Made by a program: the position numbers and the translations under genes. Source: JBMCLJ01 sp048615375 (lineage in GTDB: Bacteria > Patescibacteriota > Dojkabacteria > JAOAGR01). From it: DNA of 43,256 bases. Where the stretch lies: positions 1 through 43,256 of the forward strand of contig JBMCLJ010000002.1 of NCBI GenBank assembly GCA_048615375.1, read 5' to 3'. This document shows, piece after piece, positions 24,824-32,243 of the stretch. Below the pieces are notes generated by a model. It did not search any database. It saw only the letters and a list, made by a program, of their open reading frames with translations, and had not been told where the DNA came from. Every line of letters starts with the position of its first letter. Position 1 is the first letter of the stretch.

Positions 24824-24848
24824 GATAGCGGGTAGGGTGCCCGCTATC
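24824..24848. terminator. Hairpin between convergent groEL and folC
   Basis: GATAGCGGG and CCCGCTATC form a perfect 9-bp stem around a 7-base loop, overlapping the folC stop codon. Neither strand has a proper T-run after it, so it may act as a weak bidirectional terminator or as an RNA-end stabiliser. Confidence 0.5.
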
Positions 24849-26172
24849 CTGCATTCTGCAGAAGATCACTGATCATAAATAGTGAGCCAGTTGCAAGTAT
24901 GCCACAGTCAGGATGTTCTTTCTGCAATTGCTTTGCGCGCTCCATTGCTTCACTTGGTTTGTAGATCACTTCGAAGTTTCCTTGAGCATATGCAGTGCTG
25001 ATATCAGTGTCTGTAAACCTCTCAGGTGTACCCATATCACTCGGACGTCTCGAGCCGGTAATAAGCATTGTGTGGGCTATCCGGGTAAGTGCCTGGAGAC
25101 TTTGATTTATATCCTTACGCTTTTTGAAGCGGAATATTGTAATGAATTTCTTTTTTGGATAGTAGTAGTTGAGTGAATCAACCAGTTTCTGGATTTTGTC
25201 TGGAATATGTGCCCCATCAATAATAATAAGTGGTGTATTAGAGAGCACCTGGAACCTGCCAGGTATGTATGCTCGCATCAGGCCTTGTCGGATTGATTCA
25301 CTCGTGACATCAGGAAATTCATTGATCATGAGTGATGTTATTGCACTGGCAAGAGCAGCGTTCTCTATCTGAAATAAACCCGGAAGCGTGAGAGAAATGT
25401 TTTTTACATTGAATGTATTGCCCGGGAAATGAAAATCGAAGCGATGATTCGAAATGGTAGATGTATCTGAAGATTCCAGGGAAAAGTCTTGAGCGAGACA
25501 AAATAAGGTTGATTTCGTGCTACGAACCTTTTTTTTCAGGATGTCCAGCAACTCTTTTTCCTGTATTCCAGTGACCACGAATGATTCGTCCTTAATGATT
25601 TCTTGCTTGTCCTTGAGAATTAATTCTTTTGTATCTCCCAGAATTTCTGTATGTTCGAGCCCAATATTCGTAAGTACCTGGTATCTGGAGTTAATGACAT
25701 TCGTACCATCCAGTTTACCACCCAGACCTACTTCAATAACATTAATATCTGTTTCTTCATCACGAAAGTAATGAAAAGCAATAGCCAGGAGTAATTCGAA
25801 ATACGATGGCGGGACTCCAAATTCCTTAAGCATGACATCGATTTCTGGAACAATGTTTTCAACTAAAGAAACGAATCTACGTTTATCTATGTTTTTTCCA
25901 TTGATCTGAGCTCTTTCCCGTACGGTTATCGTGTGAGGGGAGACATGCAAGCCGGTTTTGTAACCTGCTGCCTGGAGAATGGAAGCGATCATGGTTGCGG
26001 TGGATCCTTTCCCTGCAGTCCCGCCTACATGAACAAAATGTTGACCATGGTGGGGATTACCCAGTCTTTTTAATAAATACGTAATTTTTTCCAATCCCCG
26101 GTTTTTGTTCCACTTCGTATTTTTGTTTGGGATAAAACTATGTATGTAATTTATTGCTTCATGATAGTTCAT
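24844..26172 (-). CDS. folC: Folylpolyglutamate synthase/dihydrofolate synthase family protein
   Basis: A 442-residue Mur-ligase-superfamily enzyme that adds glutamate to folates (or to dihydropteroate). The start at the ATG 26172 (MNYHEAINYIHSF) matches the FolC N-terminus; an ATG at 26220 would add 16 residues. The P-loop is GGTAGKGSTATMI near residue 48-60, followed by the omega-loop region SPHTITVRERAQING. The Mur-ligase landmarks IEVGLGGKLDGTNVI, LTNIGLEHTEILGDT and IIDGAHIPDKI are present. No other folate genes are in the window. It is divergent from the aroD-like gene. Confidence 0.9.
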   Translation of the reverse strand: MNYHEAINYIHSFIPNKNTKWNKNRGLEKITYLLKRLGNPHHGQHFVHVGGTAGKGSTATMIASILQAAGYKTGLHVSPHTITVRERAQINGKNIDKRRFVSLVENIVPEIDVMLKEFGVPPSYFELLLAIAFHYFRDEETDINVIEVGLGGKLDGTNVINSRYQVLTNIGLEHTEILGDTKELILKDKQEIIKDESFVVTGIQEKELLDILKKKVRSTKSTLFCLAQDFSLESSDTSTISNHRFDFHFPGNTFNVKNISLTLPGLFQIENAALASAITSLMINEFPDVTSESIRQGLMRAYIPGRFQVLSNTPLIIIDGAHIPDKIQKLVDSLNYYYPKKKFITIFRFKKRKDINQSLQALTRIAHTMLITGSRRPSDMGTPERFTDTDISTAYAQGNFEVIYKPSEAMERAKQLQKEHPDCGILATGSLFMISDLLQNAG

Positions 26173-26311
26173 AATGTAATCACTTCTATGATTTGTGCTA
26201 TAACCAAACGATAGTACCATTAACTACGTTTCTTTATCTATTTTTTTTATGCACATAATCAGTGAGTCCTTTCCATAATCGAGACTATTCCACTTTTATG
26301 CATATATGATA

Positions 26312-26317
26312 TATAAT
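26312..26317 (+). promoter_or_regulatory. -10 element of the aroD-like gene, leaderless type
   Basis: A perfect TATAAT ends 8 bases before the ATG at 26326. The -35 region is weak. Confidence 0.45.
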
Positions 26318-26325
26318 GGGTATTA

Positions 26326-27057
26326 ATGGAAGAAATCAAGCTATGCGCATCTGTAGAAGCAGAATCAATGGACATGTTTTTATGTAAACTGGAAGAAGTG
26401 CAGAAAACTTTTTCCTGTGTAGAGCTCCGTATTGACTCCATAAAGAATTTTAAAATCAGCTTTATACACAAAGTTCGTGAGCTCGTATACCGGACAGCAG
26501 TGCTTTCATGTAGAAAAAAGCAGGATGGAGGTATCCATGAAATAAATGAACGTTTGCGGCTAAAGATTATTAAAGAGGGGTTTAAACAGGGCTATGATTT
26601 CATTGAACTTGATGTGCAGACAGCAGAAGAGGCATATCTTATGACATCAGGTAACAAAAGATTAATTCTATCTTATTACGATATTCAGCAGACACCTTCA
26701 TACCTCGAACTGGTTGATATTGTTAAAAGAATGAATGCACTAAACCCATATATCGTTAAGATTGCAACACGGATTAATACCAGCCAGGATGAGCACAGTG
26801 TATATAAATTACTGATAAAACTAAGGTCACGGCAGAAATTTATATTGGTTGGACTGGGTGAATCAAGTAAAAGGTTTAATATTTTAGCTTCATTTTCGGG
26901 AAATTACTTTACCTATGTACAAAGTAATTCTGGAGAAGTTTCGGGATTTGCAAATGAAAAAGCACTCAAAGAAATATTGAAAGAAATCAAGATCGATTCC
27001 TCCAGTAATGGAACTGTTAATGAAGCACTTTCACGGTTGAGGATAAATAACCAATAA
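26326..27057 (+). CDS. aroD: Type I 3-dehydroquinate dehydratase-like protein with altered active site
   Basis: A 243-residue TIM-barrel protein aligned by eye with type I dehydroquinase (AroD): FSCVELRIDSI for the ExRxD strand, CRKKQDGGIHEI, DFIELDVQ, LSYYDIQQTPS, and YIVKIATRINT. The Schiff-base lysine is retained (Lys145). The catalytic histidine of the SYHDF motif is replaced by tyrosine (Tyr118), and the C-terminal APGQ loop reads SGEVSG. AroD dehydrates 3-dehydroquinate in the shikimate pathway; no other shikimate genes are seen here. It may be an active variant or a repurposed barrel. Confidence 0.7.
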   Translation: MEEIKLCASVEAESMDMFLCKLEEVQKTFSCVELRIDSIKNFKISFIHKVRELVYRTAVLSCRKKQDGGIHEINERLRLKIIKEGFKQGYDFIELDVQTAEEAYLMTSGNKRLILSYYDIQQTPSYLELVDIVKRMNALNPYIVKIATRINTSQDEHSVYKLLIKLRSRQKFILVGLGESSKRFNILASFSGNYFTYVQSNSGEVSGFANEKALKEILKEIKIDSSSNGTVNEALSRLRINNQ

Positions 27058-27059
27058 AT

Positions 27060-27065
27060 TATACT
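27060..27065 (+). promoter_or_regulatory. -10 element of the EEP-family gene
   Basis: TATACT ends 10 bases before the ATG at 27076. It would give a leader of only 3-4 bases. No clear -35 is seen. Confidence 0.35.
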
Positions 27066-27075
27066 CAAATTGGGT

Positions 27076-27837
27076 ATGAGAACATGTAGTTTATTGTCGT
27101 GGAATGTACAACGAGCTGAGATGTGCAAACCTGAACAGACCCGGGAAGCAATACTCTCATTGCTTCAACTTGTGCAACCAGGAGTATTGTTACTTCAGGA
27201 ATATTCACACAATATTAAATCCCTGTGCAAATCAGCGTACTTATCGCTAGGATATATCCAGGCTTCAAAGCTTCTTGCTTCGAGGCAGAATATTGAATTG
27301 GAAATTCTCATTAATGAAAACGTATTTGAGGTTGTAGATGTACAGTATATTTCATACTCTGATATTAAGCATACAGTGAGTCCCCATGGAGCACTCATCG
27401 TTACTTTAATACCCCATGCTATTGGTGAACAATTTCGTGTAATAACAACACACTTAACAGCGAAACAGGATTGGCGTGCAAGAAAAATCCAGCTTGAACG
27501 TATTTTTAGACTCTATGATAACGATAAAGTTATTATTGCCGGTGATTTTAACACCATTACAATACAAGATACAAAAGTTTTACGTACATTAGGTGAACAG
27601 TATCCAGCATATCAGGAAGCAACGCACAATATCAATCGAACGTACTATCCTCAAAGAATCGACAATATACGTTTTAACAACAGAATTATTCGATTTCTGG
27701 GGTCATTAATATATCTAACAGGATATGCCAGAAAGCTTGATAGAATATTTGTTAGAGGAATTGGTTCTGACCAGTGTATTACCTGTGATCCTCAAAGGTC
27801 TGACCACGTTGCATTGCTTGCCGAATTAATCCTTTGA
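27076..27837 (+). CDS. Endonuclease/exonuclease/phosphatase family protein
   Basis: A 253-residue protein of the EEP (DNase I/exonuclease III) fold. Conserved catalytic elements appear in order: the Asn of LLSWNVQRA (near 11), the metal-binding Glu of VLLLQEYS (near 43), THLTAKQDWRARKIQLERI (near 128), GDFNT (about 156-160) and the terminal SDHVALLAE (about 240-248). These enzymes hydrolyse phosphodiesters in DNA, RNA or small substrates, and the substrate cannot be told. The ATG at 27076 is preferred over a TTG at 27070. It is 18 bases after the aroD-like gene. Confidence 0.85.
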   Translation: MRTCSLLSWNVQRAEMCKPEQTREAILSLLQLVQPGVLLLQEYSHNIKSLCKSAYLSLGYIQASKLLASRQNIELEILINENVFEVVDVQYISYSDIKHTVSPHGALIVTLIPHAIGEQFRVITTHLTAKQDWRARKIQLERIFRLYDNDKVIIAGDFNTITIQDTKVLRTLGEQYPAYQEATHNINRTYYPQRIDNIRFNNRIIRFLGSLIYLTGYARKLDRIFVRGIGSDQCITCDPQRSDHVALLAELIL

Positions 27838-27851
27838 TTGCCAAACAGATT

Positions 27852-27880
27852 TTGAAAAAATTGATAATTCATTGTAAAGT
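27852..27880 (+). promoter_or_regulatory. Promoter of the Mpl-like ligase gene
   Basis: TTGAAA (27852-27857), a 17-base spacer and TAAAGT (27875-27880), ending 11 bases before the ATG. This is one of the best two-box promoters in the window. Confidence 0.55.
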
Positions 27881-27891
27881 ACGTCACTGGT

Positions 27892-29481
27892 ATGAAAATA
27901 TACGTTGTGGCGATTTGCGGGGTTGGGGTTGGTAACCTTGCAATGCTATTAAAAGAACAAGGACATGATGTACGAGGGAGTGAGTTCTCAGAAAAAACAT
28001 ACTACCCTCCAATGTCTGAATTGCTAAATCGAAGTGGCATTATTGTTGATTTCGGTTTTTCATCCGATTGTATTACTCGAGATATCGATCTGGTAATTCT
28101 GGGTGGCGCTGCTTTGATTCACGATAAGAATAACCCTCAGGTAGCCAGGGCAAAAGAATTAGGAATTAGAGTTATTTCCTACGCACGTGGGGTTGGAGAA
28201 TTTATTGCAAAAGAAAAAAATATTGAGGTGGTCGGGAACCACGGGAAAACCACAACAACAGCACTGATAGCGAGAACATTGCAGGAATGTCATGTGGATC
28301 CATCGTACTTTATCGGGGGAGCGCCGATAGGTTTTGATAAAACGGTCTATGCAGGAGCCGGTGATTGGTCAGTATGTGAAGGCGACGAATATCCTTCGAT
28401 AGGGCAAGAACCTGGAGGTAAATTCATGTACCACGCCCCTCGACATGTTGTGCTTACCTCTGCAGACTGGGATCATAAGAACATTTATACTACAAAAAGT
28501 TCTTATGTTGATAATTACATCAAGCTTTTAGGCATTCTTCCGGCAGATGGCACGATTGCTGCTTGCTATGATGGTAAAGATGTATTTAAAGTACTTAAAC
28601 ACGCCCAAAACAGTATTAACCTTTACACATTATCTTTGTTTTCTCACTATAATCCTGGACATCCACCCAGCACCATTGCATGTCATAAAGATATCAGGGA
28701 GAAAATTACCCATCTTCAGAAAAACCACAAAGAGGTTTATAAAAGAATGGGGCGAGTCTACTATGTACACGATATTGATTTTCAATGGAAAGGCAGCGCG
28801 ACATCAAAATTCAAGGTGGCTTGCTATGATGTAAAGTCGAATGATGTTAAGGATCTTGGATCCTATGAAACGGTACTTATTGGATTAATCGGAATAGAAA
28901 ATTCACTTGCATGTATTGCAACGCTACATGGTCTTGGTTTTGATACAGGTTGCTTGCAGAATGGGATTAAAGCATTTGCAGGAGTACGAAGAAAGTTAGA
29001 AGTAATTCCGACTCATAATGAGTATACACTGATTAATGATCACGCGCATTCACCTATAAAAATCAGATCCGCCTTACGCGCAGTTCGATTAAAATATCCT
29101 AAAAGTAAAATCTTTGTGGTCTTTCATGTTGTCCAATCGGGATTAAAAGAAGAGAAGACTTTTCATGAACTTTCTGACGCATTCAATCCAGCAGACTATG
29201 TGCTTATTCCCAGAGTATATCCTGATACTTCTACCAGGAAACAATTTTATGGCAAAGATTATAAGGAGGTAATTCAGCAAGGTACTCAGGAGACAGAGTG
29301 TTTAAAACCGGGAAACGTTTTTTATACGCCTGTTATAACCCAGATGAAAAGTATTTTAGAAAACAACATTAAAAAGAACGATGTTGTAATAGTCATGAGT
29401 AGCGGTGATGTTCAGGAATTTCTTTTACTATGTACAAAATTAAGAATTGACATAGTACACAGCCCTACACAGTTTACATAA
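27892..29481 (+). CDS. mpl: Mur ligase of the Mpl/MurC type
   Basis: A 529-residue ATP-dependent Mur ligase. The N-terminal Rossmann-like segment (YVVAICGVGVGNLAMLLKEQ with GSEFSE) binds the UDP-MurNAc moiety as in MurC/Mpl. The P-loop is VVGNHGKTTTTALI (Lys119), and CEGDEYPS fits the Mpl EADEY motif, with LTSADWDHKNIY following. The C-terminal domain has NDHAHSPIKIRSALRAVR in place of the usual DDFAHHPTAI motif. Mpl recycles murein tripeptide by joining it to UDP-MurNAc, while MurC adds L-Ala. No other MurC is in the window, so it could serve as either. The GT4 gene follows 12 bases later. Confidence 0.78.
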   Translation: MKIYVVAICGVGVGNLAMLLKEQGHDVRGSEFSEKTYYPPMSELLNRSGIIVDFGFSSDCITRDIDLVILGGAALIHDKNNPQVARAKELGIRVISYARGVGEFIAKEKNIEVVGNHGKTTTTALIARTLQECHVDPSYFIGGAPIGFDKTVYAGAGDWSVCEGDEYPSIGQEPGGKFMYHAPRHVVLTSADWDHKNIYTTKSSYVDNYIKLLGILPADGTIAACYDGKDVFKVLKHAQNSINLYTLSLFSHYNPGHPPSTIACHKDIREKITHLQKNHKEVYKRMGRVYYVHDIDFQWKGSATSKFKVACYDVKSNDVKDLGSYETVLIGLIGIENSLACIATLHGLGFDTGCLQNGIKAFAGVRRKLEVIPTHNEYTLINDHAHSPIKIRSALRAVRLKYPKSKIFVVFHVVQSGLKEEKTFHELSDAFNPADYVLIPRVYPDTSTRKQFYGKDYKEVIQQGTQETECLKPGNVFYTPVITQMKSILENNIKKNDVVIVMSSGDVQEFLLLCTKLRIDIVHSPTQFT

Positions 29482-29493
29482 CTATAGTAAAGC

Positions 29494-30603
29494 ATGCATT
29501 TTGAACCGTACGTAGAAGTACTTCCGCTCATTATTCTTTCATTTGTTACCGCTCTTGCAATCACTCCTTTTTTACGTTGGTTCGGGCTTCGTTATGGTTT
29601 TGCGACCAAGCCGAAGGCTGAGTGGAAACCAGATGAGAGAAACGCTGTCACTGTACATCATACCAAGCGGATGTCTCGATTGGGAGAGTTTGCGATGCTT
29701 ATTCCTCTTGGTATATTTATGTGGCAGGACTTGAGCCTTAATATTCAGGTTTTAGGTTTTGTCCTTGCTGCTGGATTAATTGCAGTTATCGGTGCATTTG
29801 ACTCCAAGTATAATCTCAATGAATTTGTCAAGCTTTTTATTCTTATTTTCAGTGGAATTATACTTATCTTTACAGGTACTATGATAGATATCAACTCGAT
29901 TGTTCAATTATCCTGGTTGCCCGAAATCACTATAAACAATCCGGTTCTCAATGAACGCATGTCTGTCTTTTCAATGATCATTACGCTTATGTGGATCGTT
30001 GTTGTACCATATGCGCTAAGCCTTGTAGGTGGAGTAGATGGTTTGTCTGAAGGGACAACTACCATTGCTCTCATGATTCTGGTTCTGATTGGTATCAGAA
30101 ATGGTGATACATTTACCATTGTGATTGGCTCGGTATGTCTTGGAGGTATGTTGGGTCTGCTGCCCTATAATTTTCATCCCGCTATGATATTTTCTGAGCA
30201 TTTAATCTTTGGCTTTATTATTGCAGTGCTGTCCGTTACCTCCCAGGCAAAGATTGCTACTTCCATTCTCATACTAACTGTACCTTTGATAGACTTTATT
30301 TTTGTGCACTACTTGAGGACAAAGAAATACTTTTCAGAACAAAAAAAATTTAATTTTAGGTTATTGCTTCACTATTATGGGACTGGTGATAGGAATCATT
30401 TACACCACAAGCTCATGGATCTGGGGATGAAACCTGCTCACATTGCTCTTTTTCAGTACATACTGTACGCCGTATTAGGCTTTGCAGCTCTGGTTGTTTC
30501 TGGACTGTATTTGACGCTTGTAGTGCTTGGCAGTATTGTGTTAGTTGTGCTAATATTATGCTATATAAACTACCAACTCAATAAGATACATAAAGATACA
30601 TAA
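29494..30603 (+). CDS. MraY/WecA-like GT4 membrane protein with altered catalytic residues
   Basis: A 369-residue polytopic protein (about ten hydrophobic helices) of the polyprenyl-phosphate N-acetylhexosamine-1-phosphate transferase family. Landmarks are HHTKRMSRLGEFAML (substrate loop), GAFDSKY (100-106), GGVDGLSEG (179-187), PYNFHPAMIFSEHL (to 237) and NHLHHKL (HLHH at 302-305, the WecA-type histidine motif). The family DD pair reads Asp103-Ser104, the Asn before the DG motif is Gly, and the usual GDxG after the NFxPA motif reads SEHL. It lies after the Mpl-like gene, which suggests a lipid-linked cell-wall precursor step, but activity is doubtful. Confidence 0.72.
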   Translation: MHFEPYVEVLPLIILSFVTALAITPFLRWFGLRYGFATKPKAEWKPDERNAVTVHHTKRMSRLGEFAMLIPLGIFMWQDLSLNIQVLGFVLAAGLIAVIGAFDSKYNLNEFVKLFILIFSGIILIFTGTMIDINSIVQLSWLPEITINNPVLNERMSVFSMIITLMWIVVVPYALSLVGGVDGLSEGTTTIALMILVLIGIRNGDTFTIVIGSVCLGGMLGLLPYNFHPAMIFSEHLIFGFIIAVLSVTSQAKIATSILILTVPLIDFIFVHYLRTKKYFSEQKKFNFRLLLHYYGTGDRNHLHHKLMDLGMKPAHIALFQYILYAVLGFAALVVSGLYLTLVVLGSIVLVVLILCYINYQLNKIHKDT

Positions 30604-30606
30604 AAT

Positions 30607-30960
30607 ATGGATAAATATTCAGAAATAGATAAAAATTTATTGGATTTGATCGCAAAAAATTGGGGGAGCTACTGCCCTTCATGTGGTGCACAGAAAGATT
30701 TGGATAAGTTGAAAATTATCCGAAAAATGGGTTCAGCTACACAGATCTTATCTGAATGTGAGCAATGTGGTATGAAAACTATCATAACTGCTTTCCCAAA
30801 CCTTGGTATGCATATTAATCAAATCCGAACTGACCTGAATACTTCGGAAATCGAAAGATTCACTTCTCCGGTAACTTCTGAAGATTATTTAGACTTTTAC
30901 AATAAAGTGAAAAAAGTTCAGAATACAAATGATTTGATTAATATGATTAATAAAGTATAA
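30607..30960 (+). CDS. Small zinc-ribbon protein, unknown
   Basis: A 117-residue soluble protein. CPSCG (about 23-27) and CEQCG (about 51-55) form one zinc ribbon, followed by a conserved-looking end (SEIERFTSPVTSEDYLDFYN) and a short helix. It may bind nucleic acid or protein; no enzyme motif is present. The gene begins 3 bases after the GT4 gene, and its last bases form part of the promoter of the next gene. Confidence 0.6.
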   Translation: MDKYSEIDKNLLDLIAKNWGSYCPSCGAQKDLDKLKIIRKMGSATQILSECEQCGMKTIITAFPNLGMHINQIRTDLNTSEIERFTSPVTSEDYLDFYNKVKKVQNTNDLINMINKV

Positions 30961-30961
30961 T
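30934..30961 (+). promoter_or_regulatory. Promoter of the YtxH-like gene, leaderless type
   Basis: TTGATT (30934-30939), a 16-base spacer and a perfect TATAAT (30956-30961), ending 6 bases before the ATG. The hexamer includes the stop codon of the zinc-ribbon gene. Confidence 0.5.
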
Positions 30962-30967
30962 TTACCT

Positions 30968-31300
30968 ATGTCAAGAAACATCAACAAAGTAACAATTTTC
31001 GCAGTTGGAGCTGCAATCGGTTCAGTAATAGCACTTATGTTTGCCCCTTTTTCCGGGAAAAAGATGCGTAAATTGACCTCTGACAAAGCAAAAGTAGGAT
31101 ATGACAAAGCAAAAGACAAATATTCTTCTTTTGAAAAAAGTACTCTAAAACCAAATATCCTCAAAGCCAAGCTTAAAGGAAAAAAAGCCTGGGAAAATTC
31201 CAAAGGACATGCTGGCAAAGGCAAGGACTCTGTAGTCAAAAAAGCTGAAGAAGTTGGAGGTAGTTTCAGGTCACGTTTGTCAAAAAAAGAGGAAGCTTAG
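30968..31300 (+). CDS. YtxH-like small membrane-anchored protein
   Basis: A 110-residue protein with an N-terminal hydrophobic helix of YtxH type: VTIFAVGAAIGSVIALMFAP followed by FSGKKMRK, matching the family pattern of a glycine/alanine helix, an AP motif and a basic GKxxR segment. The rest is a long Lys-rich, charged stretch that is probably helical or disordered. YtxH proteins are poorly understood and some are stress-linked. A strong terminator follows 32 bases after the stop. Confidence 0.65.
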   Translation: MSRNINKVTIFAVGAAIGSVIALMFAPFSGKKMRKLTSDKAKVGYDKAKDKYSSFEKSTLKPNILKAKLKGKKAWENSKGHAGKGKDSVVKKAEEVGGSFRSRLSKKEEA

Positions 31301-31332
31301 TATTGCATCTTTCTAATCTACAGTAATCATAT

Positions 31333-31369
31333 AACGCACTTTTCTATTGGGAAGTGCGTTTGTTTTTTT
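31333..31369 (+). terminator. Rho-independent terminator
   Basis: AACGCACTT and AAGTGCGTT form a perfect 9-bp stem around a 10-base loop, followed directly by TGTTTTTTT. It ends the plus-strand operon after the YtxH-like gene. The T-run touches the stop codon of the convergent rsmA gene. Confidence 0.9.
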
Positions 31370-32231
31370 AAATCGTTTTCTCATCTAAAGATTCATAGAG
31401 TCGTATCCAGTTTTGTAACGTTAATTGACTAGGTCGCACGCGGTCGTCCAGACCCGCATCCTGCAGCATCTGTGCCGTAAGCCCTGCCTGTTTAAGATTA
31501 TTGAGGACTGTCTTCCGGGGTTGCATAAAACCACTTTTTATAAATTTTGTAATTGTATTGCGGTCTAAATGCTTATAATCGTCTGTTCTGGCAAACTGTA
31601 TGACTGCTGTATCCACTTTAGGAATTGGCATAAAGTGCTTTGGAGGGATAAAAAATTTTATTTCTGAATCAGCATACAACGAAGTGAACATCGCCAGGAA
31701 TGCTGAATGTGGTGGTCTGGATACATATCTTTCAGCAACTTCTTTTTGTAAAAAAAATGTTGCAGTGCTCCAGTTACTACCAGAGGTAAAAAGATTGTGG
31801 ATAATAGGTTTGGCAGCATTGTAGGGGAGTGATCCGGTTACCTTAAATGATTGTCCTGTTGACCTGTTCACTTTTTCTTTAGCAGCAATGTTCTGATAAT
31901 TTACTTTTTTCGCGTCTGCCCAAATGATATGGTAATTCGAAAAATTTTCTAACGTTTTCTCTAAAGCTGCTTTTTTCCCCCTGTCAATTTCTACACAATA
32001 AACCATTTGTGCACGTTCGCATAAAGAATATGTAATGATTCCAATGCCAGGGCCGATTTCTACGAGTGTATCTTCTGCCTCGGGGTCTATCGCGTGCATA
32101 AACCTGAGTAACGACTTTTGATTTATTAAAAAGTTTTGGCCATATTTTTTTTTAAAACCTTCCCCAAGTGTATTTGTAATAAACCTCACCAGGTTGATAT
32201 TGGCTAACGTTGTTTGCTGAGCTGGTTTCAT
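31368..32231 (-). CDS. rsmA: 16S rRNA dimethyladenosine transferase
   Basis: RsmA (KsgA) dimethylates A1518 and A1519 of 16S rRNA. The 287-residue protein has the family opening KKKYGQNFLINQKSLLRF (about 27-44), SAM motif I LVEIGPGIGIITYSL (about 56-70), EIDRGK (about 81-86) and motif IV GSLPYNAAKPI. In motif IV the usual NLPY asparagine is serine (Ser134). The C-terminal domain (IPPKHFMPIPKVDTAVI, then FMQPRKTVLNNL) is intact. An N-terminal extension of about 25 residues precedes the conserved start. The flippase gene lies 12 bases upstream on the same strand. Confidence 0.92.
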   Translation of the reverse strand: MKPAQQTTLANINLVRFITNTLGEGFKKKYGQNFLINQKSLLRFMHAIDPEAEDTLVEIGPGIGIITYSLCERAQMVYCVEIDRGKKAALEKTLENFSNYHIIWADAKKVNYQNIAAKEKVNRSTGQSFKVTGSLPYNAAKPIIHNLFTSGSNWSTATFFLQKEVAERYVSRPPHSAFLAMFTSLYADSEIKFFIPPKHFMPIPKVDTAVIQFARTDDYKHLDRNTITKFIKSGFMQPRKTVLNNLKQAGLTAQMLQDAGLDDRVRPSQLTLQNWIRLYESLDEKTI

Positions 32232-32243
32232 GGTTATTCTTCC

